A stretch of 32,773 bases of DNA. Origin: Candidatus Desulfatifera sulfidica (GTDB taxonomy: Bacteria; Desulfobacterota; Desulfobulbia; Desulfobulbales; Desulfocapsaceae). The DNA is taken from NCBI GenBank assembly GCA_014381505.1, contig JACNLK010000031.1, positions 1 through 32,773 of the forward strand. Reading direction: 5' to 3'. Made by a program: the position numbers and the translations under genes. Position 1 is the stretch's first letter; every line of letters begins with the position of its first letter. The notes beneath the pieces were generated by a model that was not told where the DNA came from, did not search any database, and worked only from the letters and a program-made list of their open reading frames with translations. This document shows positions 8,467-16,153 of the stretch, in pieces.

Positions 8467-9139
8467 TAAACCACTCTCGATTGTTGTGGTCGATGACCAC
8501 CCCCTGCTCCTCTCCGGTCTCTGCATGCTGCTCAACAGTGAAGACGATATGGAGGTCATCGGCCAGGCCGAAACATTTAACACGGCCCTGACTCTGATTA
8601 CCGAAACTCAGCCGGCCATCGTCCTGCTGGATATCACCTTGCACGACCAAAGCGGACTGGACCTGATTCCAAAGATCCATCAACAGGCACAAGAGACGCA
8701 GATCATCATAATGACCATGCACGAGGACCGGAAATATCTTGAAAAGGCCTTGGACCGGGGAGCGCGCGGCTATGTCCTGAAAAAAGGACTGGATGTCGAT
8801 CTGCTCTACGCCATCCGCTCAGTTGCCCGCGGTGAGATCTTTATTCAGCCATCCATGGTCAAAACCCTCATCACCGGCGAAGACACGGCCGTTCCCACTC
8901 CTGAAATCAATCATACAACCCAACTCTGGAATACCCTGAGCGAGCGGGAACAACAAGTCGTCCTCGGCGTGGCCCGTGGCTACACCAGTAAGGAAATTGC
9001 CGGAAAATATTTTCTCAGTGAAAAAACAGTCTCCACCTATCGTTCCAGAGCAATGATTAAACTTGGTCTGGACAGCCGGGCGGAACTTGTGGAATTTGCC
9101 ATGACCCTTGGCCTGCTGCAAAATAAATCCTCAACCTGA
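8459..9139 (+). CDS. NarL/FixJ-type response regulator
   Basis: DNA-binding regulator of 226 aa. The receiver domain has the acidic pair D12/D13 in VVDDHP, the phospho-acceptor D58 in VLLDIT, and the conserved lysine near 108 in YVLKKG. A LuxR-type helix-turn-helix occupies about 158-220 (LSEREQQVV...GYTSKEIA...SEKTVSTYRSR). The longer frame from 8405 is a read-through of the kinase gene; ATG 8459 starts exactly at the receiver fold and overlaps the kinase stop by 8 nt. The regulator is NarL-type, so the target promoter should be sigma-70 dependent, unlike the NtrC-type AioR of arsenite oxidisers. Its most likely target is the reductase operon starting 306 nt downstream. Confidence 0.94.
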   Translation: MNNKPLSIVVVDDHPLLLSGLCMLLNSEDDMEVIGQAETFNTALTLITETQPAIVLLDITLHDQSGLDLIPKIHQQAQETQIIIMTMHEDRKYLEKALDRGARGYVLKKGLDVDLLYAIRSVARGEIFIQPSMVKTLITGEDTAVPTPEINHTTQLWNTLSEREQQVVLGVARGYTSKEIAGKYFLSEKTVSTYRSRAMIKLGLDSRAELVEFAMTLGLLQNKSST

Positions 9140-9261
9140 TCATTGTCCCCCTGTTCCTGTTCCCCTACTCCCCTTCCTTTCAGCCAGCTTGTCAGATTTT
9201 ATCCTACAACCTCCCATCATACCCTTCCCAAAGCCCCTACACGAAGTCACAGTTTCACCGA

Positions 9262-9290
9262 TTTACTTTCCCGATACCAGAAGGCATACT
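9262..9290 (+). promoter_or_regulatory. Candidate promoter of the reductase operon
   Basis: TTTACT (9262-9267) and CATACT (9285-9290) are separated by 17 nt; each matches four of six consensus positions. It would give a leader of about 150 nt before the arrA start. The 306-nt gap (9140-9445) has no gene; this element, the inverted repeat at 9312-9356 and the strong AAAGGAGG ribosome site at 9433-9440 are all I see in it. Confidence 0.3.
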
Positions 9291-9311
9291 TTGTAGCAGA
9301 TATGAATAGAT

Positions 9312-9356
9312 GAACAGTGCCGTCTGATGGACCAGGCCATGGTCGGATAACTGCTC
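9312..9356. repeat. Imperfect inverted repeat in the reductase operon leader
   Basis: GACCA-ggcca-TGGTC (9330-9344) is nested inside outer arms GAACAGT (9312-9318) and ACTGCTC (9350-9356), which pair at six of seven positions. It could be a regulator-binding site or a leader hairpin; the inner stem is only five base pairs. Confidence 0.3.
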
Positions 9357-9445
9357 ACAATCAGGCATCTGGCAGGATTGATTCAAGGAAGCGGTTTCTC
9401 GACAGGACCAACGGCTCACCCCAGAAACACTGAAAGGAGGAATAC

Positions 9446-11992
9446 ATGAAAATCAAACGAAGAGACTTTTTAAAACTCAGCGTAGCCACTGGCGCTGCCG
9501 CAACTGTTCTGGGGAAGCCGACACTCAATGCCTTTGCTGCAGCAAAATCCGGAGCAGTCGCCGGTGAGGCAGCCGGTCAATGGAAACCCTCCACCTGTCA
9601 GGGCTGCACCACCTGGTGCCCGGTGGAAGTCTTTGTTCAGGACGGACGGGCGGTCAAGGTGCGAGGAAACCAGCATTCGAAACAGAATGATGGTTTTGTC
9701 TGTCCGCGCGGTCATCTCTCCCTTCAGCAAATTTATGATCCCGACCGGATCAAAAGACCAATGAAACGAACCAACCCCAAAAAGGGTCGAGGTGTCGATC
9801 CGCACTTCGTACCCATCTCCTGGGATGAGGCCCTCAACACCATCGCCGACAAGATGATGGACCTGCGTAACGCCGGTGAACCCGAAAAATACTGCCTGAT
9901 GCGCGGCCGCTATACCTACCTGCGTGATGTCATCTACGATGCCATGCCCAAAATTTTCGGTTCCCCCAATAACATTTCCCATAGCTCCATGTGTGCCGAG
10001 TCGGAAAAATTCGGCGCCTATTATACTGAAGGAAAATGGGCCTACCGCGACTACGATCTGGACAAGACCAAATACCTTCTGGTCTGGGGCTGCGACCCGG
10101 TGAGTTCCAACCGGCTGGTCCCAAGCGCTATCAAGCGTCTGGGGAATGTTATTGACCAGGCCACTGTAGCTGTGGTTGATCCGAAACTGAACAACACGGC
10201 CGCCAAGGGCCATGAATGGCTGCCAATCAAGCCGGGAACAGATGCGGCGGCGGCCCTGGCCATTGCCCATGTCCTGCTCAGCGAGGGATTGTGGTTCAAG
10301 GGCTTTGTCGGTGATTTCACTGACGGCAAAAACCGTTTCAAAGCAGGACAGAAGGTCGACGAATCAACCTTCGCTGAAAAAGAGACCAACGGTGTGATCA
10401 AGTGGTGGAATCTGGCAGTCAAAGACATGACCCCGGCCAAGGCCGAAGCACTCTGCGACGTTCCCGCAGATCAACTCATCCGCGTGGCCCGCGGTATGGG
10501 CAAGGCCGCACCCGCAGTCTGCGTCATGATGGGACCTGGCGCTGCCATGCACGTTCGCGGTGGCTACAACGCCATGTCAGTCCATGCCCTGGCTGGACTG
10601 GTGGGCGGCTGCGATAATGAGGGTGGTTCATTGCAGACAGCCAAGATCCCAGTCAACAAGATGCCCAAGGATATCCTCGAGAAATATCAGGATGATCTGG
10701 CCAAGAAACACTCCAAGATGCCCAAAATTGACCAGCGCGGCACCCTTGCCATCCCGGCCCTGGCCAAGGGGAAATCAGGAGGTGGTGTCTGCGCCAACAA
10801 TGTGGCCAACGGTATCCTCAATAAAGACCCCTATGAACTGAAGATGGTCGTCGGCTACATGAACAACTTCGTCTTCTCCAACAACGGCACAGAGCGCTGG
10901 GAAAAGGCCCTGGAGCAGATCGACTTCCTGGTCCACATCACCACCAATGCCGCTGAGTTCACCATGTTTGCCGACATCGTCCTGCCCGGGGCCATCTCAA
11001 AGTACGAGAAATACGGCTTCATCAAGACCAAGGCCAATAGATACGCCACCTGCTCCCTGCTTCAACCGGTGGTGGAGCCCATGTGGGAGTCCATCAACGA
11101 TGAGACGGAATTCCCCTTCCGCATCGCCGAAAAACTCAAAGAGCGTGGCTTTGCCAATCTCTACGACGGCCTGCGGGCCATGTATCCCGATCCCGAGACC
11201 GGCAAGAAGGCCAACACCGCCAAAGAATTCACCGAATATACTCTCAAGTACTACACCGCCCCGCTCTGGGACGGCAAAAAGGACGTGGGCGGTGACAAGA
11301 TCAGCGGCTGGCAGGAAATGCTTGAGCGCGGCATGTGGAATTCCAAGCCCTACAAGTACAGAAGTCAATGGGGCGGTAAGTTCAAGACCGTGAGTAAAAA
11401 ATTTGAATTCTACAGCGAAACCTTGAAAAAGGCCCTGAAGGGCCATGCGAAGAAACACAATGTCAGCGTGGACACGGTGATGGCCAAGAGTAACTACACG
11501 GCTCGCGGCGAGCTGGCCTTTGTTCCCCATTATGAAGAGCCTTTCCGCAATGGTGACATGAAGAAATACCCCTTTACTTTTGTGGATTATAAGTCCCGTC
11601 TCAACCGCGAGGGACGAAGCCAGAATGCCCCCTGGTACTATGAATTCAAACATGTTGACCCAGGCGATGTGGGCAATCAGGATTCCCTGAAGATCAACCC
11701 TGTGGACGCCAAAAAACTTGGTATCAGGGACGGCGACCAGGTCAGAATTACTTCCATGGGCGGCAGCGGCGTCTGTACAGCCAGACTTTGGGAAGGCATC
11801 AAGCCCGGAACGGTCGCCAAGTCGTTCGGTCAGGGCCATTGGGCCACCGGTGATACGGCAGCCGCCGACTTCAAAAATGGCGTAGAGCGAGGATTCAACA
11901 ACAACACCATCATCCCCTGGGACATTGATCGACTTTCCGGCTCCAACGCCAGGAATGGCGGCCAGGCCGTGGTCAATATCAAAAAAGTCTGA
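9446..11992 (+). CDS. arrA: ArrA-like respiratory arsenate reductase catalytic subunit (Mo-bisMGD, Tat-exported)
   Basis: DMSO reductase family enzyme of 848 aa, predicted to reduce arsenate to arsenite in the periplasm. The twin-arginine signal RRDFLK sits at residues 5-10. The [4Fe-4S] site is C51-x2-C54-x3-C58-x27-C86. The likely molybdenum ligand is Cys183 in HSSMCAESEK. The RGRY stretch (153-156) is the form I associate with ArrA, not the GRGWG form of arsenite-oxidising ArxA. R155, Y156, H179, K188 and Y200 fall where, from memory of the Shewanella ANA-3 enzyme, active-site residues lie with a constant offset of ten from Cys193. The C-terminal molybdopterin-binding domain ends in GTVAKSFGQGHWATG. 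Length matches ArrA (about 850), not PhsA/PsrA (about 760). ArrB-like gene follows after 21 nt. Substrate is inferred; antimonate or another oxyanion is possible. Confidence 0.83.
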   Translation: MKIKRRDFLKLSVATGAAATVLGKPTLNAFAAAKSGAVAGEAAGQWKPSTCQGCTTWCPVEVFVQDGRAVKVRGNQHSKQNDGFVCPRGHLSLQQIYDPDRIKRPMKRTNPKKGRGVDPHFVPISWDEALNTIADKMMDLRNAGEPEKYCLMRGRYTYLRDVIYDAMPKIFGSPNNISHSSMCAESEKFGAYYTEGKWAYRDYDLDKTKYLLVWGCDPVSSNRLVPSAIKRLGNVIDQATVAVVDPKLNNTAAKGHEWLPIKPGTDAAAALAIAHVLLSEGLWFKGFVGDFTDGKNRFKAGQKVDESTFAEKETNGVIKWWNLAVKDMTPAKAEALCDVPADQLIRVARGMGKAAPAVCVMMGPGAAMHVRGGYNAMSVHALAGLVGGCDNEGGSLQTAKIPVNKMPKDILEKYQDDLAKKHSKMPKIDQRGTLAIPALAKGKSGGGVCANNVANGILNKDPYELKMVVGYMNNFVFSNNGTERWEKALEQIDFLVHITTNAAEFTMFADIVLPGAISKYEKYGFIKTKANRYATCSLLQPVVEPMWESINDETEFPFRIAEKLKERGFANLYDGLRAMYPDPETGKKANTAKEFTEYTLKYYTAPLWDGKKDVGGDKISGWQEMLERGMWNSKPYKYRSQWGGKFKTVSKKFEFYSETLKKALKGHAKKHNVSVDTVMAKSNYTARGELAFVPHYEEPFRNGDMKKYPFTFVDYKSRLNREGRSQNAPWYYEFKHVDPGDVGNQDSLKINPVDAKKLGIRDGDQVRITSMGGSGVCTARLWEGIKPGTVAKSFGQGHWATGDTAAADFKNGVERGFNNNTIIPWDIDRLSGSNARNGGQAVVNIKKV

Positions 11993-12013
11993 TCTTAAAA
12001 GGAGGAGTGCCAC

Positions 12014-12775
12014 ATGACGCAATATGCGATGATCATAGATTTACGGAAATGCGTAGGTTGCGGGGCATGCGCCCTGGCCTGTAAAACCGAGAACAACACG
12101 GCCCTCAGGAGCAACGGTCAGACCCATAACTGGGCCGACTTCATCCATGAGACCACCGGTAAATTCCCCAAAACCGGCTACAAGACCACGCCGGTTCTCT
12201 GTAACCACTGCAGCAATGCGCCCTGTGTTGACGCCTGCCCGGTTGAGCCCAAGGCCATGTTTAAGACCAAGGACGGCATCACCATGCACAACGATGAGCG
12301 TTGCATCGGTTGCAGGGCCTGTCAAGAGGCCTGCCCCTACAGCATGGACGAGGTCAAACGGGACGGCGCTTACGGCGAATACAGCGTCATCAGCTACAAT
12401 GAGGAAGGAGAACCCTACCAGGCCTTATTCAGTGACAGCAAAGAGCTGATCCCTGGCTGCACCACGTCAGGGACTCATATTGCCAGGGCTGCCGGAGCAA
12501 CTCCACCGCACCTGACCAGATATGGTCATCCGGAATACGACGATACACGCCGCTCTGGCATCGTTGAAAAATGCTATTTCTGCGACCACCGGGTCAAAAA
12601 AGGGGATCAGCCCTATTGTGTGGAATCCTGTCCGGCCGGCGCACGTATCTTCGGCAACATACGTGATTCAGGCAGCACCGTTGCCAAACTTCTGAAGAAA
12701 CACAAACCGTCGGTTCTGAAACCTGAGGCAGGGACTCAACCGAACGTCCTCTATATCGGGGAGTATGGCACCTGA
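12014..12775 (+). CDS. arrB: ArrB-like four-cluster ferredoxin subunit
   Basis: Electron-transfer subunit of 253 aa, partner of the ArrA-like protein. Sixteen cysteines form four [4Fe-4S] sites: C13/16/19/23, C63/66/71/75, C97/100/103/107 and C187/190/202/206. There is no signal peptide, as expected for a subunit carried across the membrane with its Tat-bearing partner. The C-terminal stretch KHKPSVLKPEAGTQPNVLYI resembles ArrB more than the shorter PsrB/PhsB proteins, although all belong to the same DMSO reductase beta-subunit family. A strong GGAGG site precedes the ATG. A segment of about 75 residues between the third and fourth clusters is longer than I recall in ArrB. Confidence 0.82.
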   Translation: MTQYAMIIDLRKCVGCGACALACKTENNTALRSNGQTHNWADFIHETTGKFPKTGYKTTPVLCNHCSNAPCVDACPVEPKAMFKTKDGITMHNDERCIGCRACQEACPYSMDEVKRDGAYGEYSVISYNEEGEPYQALFSDSKELIPGCTTSGTHIARAAGATPPHLTRYGHPEYDDTRRSGIVEKCYFCDHRVKKGDQPYCVESCPAGARIFGNIRDSGSTVAKLLKKHKPSVLKPEAGTQPNVLYIGEYGT

Positions 12776-12805
12776 TCACCACAGAAGGCATCCACCCGGG
12801 CAAAC

Positions 12806-12839
12806 GTGGTCATGTACAGATCAAGCATGATCACGCTTG
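12806..12839 (+). promoter_or_regulatory. Two mutually exclusive hairpins between arrB and the chaperone gene
   Basis: CAAGC-a-TGATCA-c-GCTTG (12822-12839) is an 18-nt near-perfect palindrome. GTGGTCATG (12806-12814) can instead pair with CATGATCAC (12826-12834), nine pairs with one G-U, using the same bases. Either may be a protein-binding site or an mRNA element in the 92-nt gap. No T-run follows, so it is not a terminator. Confidence 0.35.
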
Positions 12840-12867
12840 CTTGCCATTCAACAGGAACATTGTAAGC

Positions 12868-13545
12868 ATGGACCCCATTTCAAACATAGTACAGCTCAGT
12901 AACTGCTTTAGACTGCTGGCCGCCTGTTTTTACCAACCGGACACAGAGCTCTTCAAAGAAGAAGAGCTCTGTGCCAAACTCCAAGAGAGCTGCGTGACCA
13001 TCTGTCCGAAGGCCATCCCCCCAATCCAGGTCATGGCCATGGCTCTGCAAAAAACAAGTGACCAAGATATGCAGGTCACTTATGCAGAGCTATTTGTCGG
13101 CCCCTTTGAGCTGAAGGCATCTCCCTACGGTTCCACCTACCTGGACCTGAACAGGCAATTGATGGGCGACAGCACCATGTGGGTGAAAAAACTCTACCAA
13201 CAGGCCGGGCTGGAAGTCGACATCCAGCAACCACCCGACCATATCGCCATAGAACTGGAGTTTCTCTCGCATCTCTGGTCTCTTGAGGCAGAGTCTTTAC
13301 TGGCCGGGAGCCCTGCAAAGGCCGCAAAGGTACAAAACGAGAGACAAGTCTTTCTAGACTCCTGTTTATTACCCTGGATTCAGGAACTGACCGACAATAT
13401 CCGCAGCGGTACCGACTCCCTTTTTTACCGCGGTCTCGCCGACTGCCTGGATGCTGTTGTTCAGCAGCTCCCGGTTCAGGAAACAACACCATTCAATCAT
13501 GAACGGCGAGCCGCAGGTGATCATGCTTCTCCAAGCCCTGTTTAA
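12868..13545 (+). CDS. TorD/DmsD-family molybdoenzyme chaperone (ArrD-like)
   Basis: Cytoplasmic all-helical chaperone that would bind the Tat signal of the ArrA-like protein and hold it for cofactor insertion. The family signature YAELFVGPFELKASPYGSTYLD and the helix IELEFLSHLW are visible; total 225 aa is typical. The ORF track start at 12841 is a TTG; ATG 12868 was preferred because AGGA lies upstream and the first helix (NIVQLSNCFRLLAACF) starts right after it. Its place directly behind arrAB matches arr, dms and tor operons. The gene overlaps the polyferredoxin gene by about 23 nt. Confidence 0.85.
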   Translation: MDPISNIVQLSNCFRLLAACFYQPDTELFKEEELCAKLQESCVTICPKAIPPIQVMAMALQKTSDQDMQVTYAELFVGPFELKASPYGSTYLDLNRQLMGDSTMWVKKLYQQAGLEVDIQQPPDHIAIELEFLSHLWSLEAESLLAGSPAKAAKVQNERQVFLDSCLLPWIQELTDNIRSGTDSLFYRGLADCLDAVVQQLPVQETTPFNHERRAAGDHASPSPV

Positions 13546-14548
13546 TCGTTTTATTACAGCGACCACAGCAACCATAAGCTTTGATCAACGACGCTGTCTG
13601 CGGGCCCGGCTGAACACCAATGAATGTCGGGTCTGCCTTGATGTCTGCCCCAGCCGTGCCCTCAGTCTTAGCAACCAAACAGTTCAGTTTGACAACTCAC
13701 GCTGCACATCCTGTCTTCGTTGTCTCAGCGTCTGCCCCAACGACGCCCTGACCGACAGCATCGATCTGGGCCATCTGCTCCATCAACTGGCTCACAAATC
13801 CGGGATAATCATATCTTGCGATCAAAGCAAAACCCATGACAATCAACTGACCATCCCCTGTATCGGACTGCTGTCAGAGCCTCTGCTGGCCGCCATGAAT
13901 GCCGTCAGCCAAGGAACGTTTCACCTGGACGTGGAACACTGTCCCCGCTGCCGCAACCAGCATACGCTCTGCAATCTGCATCAGATAAATCAGAAACTGC
14001 AGAAACAATCCAAGGACAGGGGGGGAGAATTTCGCCTGCTCTACTGGACTGAGCAGGATCGTAAAAAGAAAGACCACAGCTTGAATGAACGACGGGTCTT
14101 TTTATCGTTTACCGGAAAATCCATTGCCAGGAACAGCAAGAAGGCCGTCAGGCAAGCAACGAACAACCCCGAGGCAACACCCCCAGATCAAAAATCTACG
14201 CTCAAACAACCGACCAAAATACAGAAAGTCCTGCGAACGGCTATGGACTTATTGCCCCCGGATAGAACTGGGGAACGGGATATACTGCGCTCTTATTTCT
14301 TCACCCTGCAGGCAGCTCCACACTGCGACTGTTGTCCACGCTGCAGTGGAATGTGCCCTACCGGGGCCTTAAAGCGTACAACAGAGAACGGCAGCAGACA
14401 GCTGAACTTTACCAGCTCATCCTGTAGTGGATGTGGTCTGTGTATTGCGTTTTGCAAGAAAAAGGCCCTTCAGATCCACCAGGGGTATGCGAACGATCCC
14501 CGCTTGACGGTTCAGCTGATTCAACAGACAGCGCCGCCCACCGCGTAA
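13523..14548 (+). CDS. Polyferredoxin with four cysteine clusters in two separated pairs
   Basis: Cytoplasmic-looking Fe-S protein of 341 aa with no signal peptide or membrane helix. The N-terminal pair is RC-x10-CRVCLDVCP (irregular first cysteine spacing) and CTSCLRCLSVCP. The C-terminal pair is CDCCPRCSGMCP and CSGCGLCIAFC. Between them lies a domain of about 200 residues with further cysteines (TIPCIGLL, HCPRCRNQHTLC) and a lysine-rich linker. I do not know this architecture by name; the middle part recalls the small cysteine domains of MvhD/HdrA-type proteins but the match is weak. ATG 13523 was chosen for its CAGGTGA ribosome site; ATG 13499 is possible. Last gene of the reductase operon and translationally overlapped with the chaperone, so an electron-supply or maturation role is inferred. 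Confidence 0.75.
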   Translation: MLLQALFNRFITATTATISFDQRRCLRARLNTNECRVCLDVCPSRALSLSNQTVQFDNSRCTSCLRCLSVCPNDALTDSIDLGHLLHQLAHKSGIIISCDQSKTHDNQLTIPCIGLLSEPLLAAMNAVSQGTFHLDVEHCPRCRNQHTLCNLHQINQKLQKQSKDRGGEFRLLYWTEQDRKKKDHSLNERRVFLSFTGKSIARNSKKAVRQATNNPEATPPDQKSTLKQPTKIQKVLRTAMDLLPPDRTGERDILRSYFFTLQAAPHCDCCPRCSGMCPTGALKRTTENGSRQLNFTSSSCSGCGLCIAFCKKKALQIHQGYANDPRLTVQLIQQTAPPTA

Positions 14549-14573
14549 TGCTTACCCATCACTACACAGAAAG

Positions 14574-14807
14574 TTAACGACTACCGACAGCACTGCCAGC
14601 ACCTCCACCATTGCCACCACCATTACCACTCGTTGAACCGGGTTCCCCACCAAGACTGTCGCCACTCATACTACCAACCATCCCGGCAGCCATACTTTCT
14701 GCCTGCCCCTTGGAGCGCGACCCATCTCCCTGACCCAGCCTCCCGGAATACTCCCGCACCAGAGACTCAACCGTTTCCCGCCCCCCACTACGAATGGAAT
14801 TCCGCAT
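14574..14807 (-). CDS. Doubtful small Ser/Gly-rich ORF
   Basis: A 77-aa frame ending in a low-complexity tail (STSGNGGGNGGGAGSAVGSR). A stop codon lies two codons before the ATG, and no clear ribosome site is seen. The first half (RETVESLVREYSGRLGQGD) is protein-like. It occupies most of the 388-nt gap 14549-14936, where nothing else is visible. It could be a decayed or orphan gene or chance. Confidence 0.25.
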   Translation of the reverse strand: MRNSIRSGGRETVESLVREYSGRLGQGDGSRSKGQAESMAAGMVGSMSGDSLGGEPGSTSGNGGGNGGGAGSAVGSR

Positions 14808-14936
14808 GTCCTAGACAGATATCTCACGATAATTCAAGCCACCTCAAGATGTTATGGCACTCAACAATTAACAATTCCAGCGCCCCACATCAATTAGCAG
14901 CATGAAACCATGCACAGTTTGTGATATAGTGAATAC

Positions 14937-16010
14937 ATGTCCATACACGCCCCCCACCATCTTCCACTGGCCGGTCGCTTCCTGATCCCGGCTGCAGCGC
15001 TGGTTATTGTTGTTGCCGGGATTAAAGTCTCAGCTCCCATCATCGTCACGTTTCTGCTCTCTCTCTTTATCGCCGTCATTACAGCCCCTCCTTTTTTCTG
15101 GCTGCAAAGACGGAAGGTTCCGGCCATCATTGCGGTACTACTTGTCATCAGTGCGGTTATTGCCATGGGAATGTTTGTGGCCGCGATGGTCGGGAATTCC
15201 ATCAATGACTTCCAAAATCAGCTCCCCTATTACCAGGAACGGCTCCAGCAGAAAACCCTGGTTCACATCGATTGGCTGAGAGAACACGGCCTGGACATTC
15301 CCAAAGAGGATATACTTGACACTTTTAATCCCGGAGATGCCCTGAAGATGGCAGCCGGAGTACTCAACGGGCTCAGCGGCATGCTGACCAACACTTTTCT
15401 CATCCTGCTCACTGTGACGTTCATGCTCCTCGAAGCGGCCAGCGTCCCGGCCAAACTCAGGCTGTCTCTCACCAACCCCGAGGACTCCCTGCCCAACTTC
15501 GAGCGTTTCATCACTACCCTGCAGCAATACATGGCCATCAAGACCTGGATCAGCCTGGCCACCGGCTTACTGGTGAGCCTCTGGCTCTTTATCCTCGGAG
15601 TCGACTATCCCCTGCTCTGGGGATTACTCGCCTTTTTATTCAACTATGTTCCCAATATCGGATCACTCATTGCCGCTGTACCAGCCGTACTCCTGGCACT
15701 CATCCAACTCGGTGCCGGGCATGCCGCGTTGACCGCCCTGGGGTTTCTTGCCGTCAATTTAATTATGGGCAATGTAGTGGAACCCAAAGTTATGGGCCGC
15801 GGACTGGGGCTCTCCACCCTGGTGGTCTTCCTCTCTCTGGTCTTCTGGGGCTGGGTTCTGGGACTCGTGGGTATGCTCCTTGCCGTCCCCCTGACCATGG
15901 CAGTCAAAATCGGGCTGGAAAGCGGCCCCGGCACGAGCAATATGGCTATTCTTCTGGGACCTGAACCGAAAGCAGAAACAACAAACACAATCAGTCCCAA
16001 CGAAGATTAA
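14937..16010 (+). CDS. AI-2E family permease (PF01594)
   Basis: Polytopic inner-membrane protein of 357 aa. Pairs of hydrophobic helices at about 14-50 and 65-85 are followed by a soluble loop (about 90-150), then the typical C-terminal block with GLLAFLFNYVPNIGSLIAAVPAVLLALIQLG and GNVVEPKVMGRGLGLSTLVVFLSLVFWGWVLG, which marks the family. Members include exporters of autoinducer-2, Na+/H+ antiporters and transporters of unknown substrate, so the substrate is not assigned. No good ribosome site precedes ATG 14937. It stands alone on the plus strand and converges with the lipoprotein gene. Confidence 0.88.
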   Translation: MSIHAPHHLPLAGRFLIPAAALVIVVAGIKVSAPIIVTFLLSLFIAVITAPPFFWLQRRKVPAIIAVLLVISAVIAMGMFVAAMVGNSINDFQNQLPYYQERLQQKTLVHIDWLREHGLDIPKEDILDTFNPGDALKMAAGVLNGLSGMLTNTFLILLTVTFMLLEAASVPAKLRLSLTNPEDSLPNFERFITTLQQYMAIKTWISLATGLLVSLWLFILGVDYPLLWGLLAFLFNYVPNIGSLIAAVPAVLLALIQLGAGHAALTALGFLAVNLIMGNVVEPKVMGRGLGLSTLVVFLSLVFWGWVLGLVGMLLAVPLTMAVKIGLESGPGTSNMAILLGPEPKAETTNTISPNED

Positions 16011-16126
16011 AGGGTATTTTCGGCCGACCGGCCAAAACCAGACGAGCAAATACCTCAGCATGCAACTCTTCGTCAGGAAAATTAACAAAGATTACGTGTT
16101 CTGTGCGCATTTCCACAACAAAGGCT

Positions 16127-16153
16127 AACAGGAATAGTTACCTGTTCTTTTTG
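16127..16153 (+). terminator. Weak terminator candidate for the AI-2E gene
   Basis: AACAGG-aatagtta-CCTGTT followed by CTTTTTG on the plus strand. Six base pairs with an eight-base loop is weak; it also overlaps the last codons of the opposing lipoprotein gene. Confidence 0.3.

Noticed and set aside
7621-8583. Minus-strand ORF of 320 aa opposite the kinase
   Set aside because: The kinase frame carries HAMP, HisKA_3 and ATPase motifs across it; the antisense has none.
9366-9385. Sigma-54 promoter (CTGGCAGGATTGATTC) before arrA
   Set aside because: The -12 element reads TC, not GC, and the local regulator is NarL-type, not NtrC-type.
9470-10270. Long minus-strand ORF (266 aa) opposite arrA
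   Set aside because: Its translation has no domain landmarks and is the shadow of the strongly supported arrA frame.
9446-11992. Arsenite oxidase ArxA, polysulfide/thiosulfate reductase or tetrathionate reductase identity
   Set aside because: RGRY occurs rather than GRGWG; the length and C-terminal end fit ArrA better than PsrA/PhsA; TtrA is longer. Not fully excluded without a tree.
10997-12022. Minus-strand ORF of 341 aa opposite arrA
   Set aside because: Length comes from the base composition of arrA on the other strand; arrA has conserved motifs throughout this stretch.
16016-16036. TTTTCGGCC-GACC-GGCCAAAA hairpin as terminator for the AI-2E gene
   Set aside because: Only a four-pair core with a mismatch, and no T-run follows on either strand.
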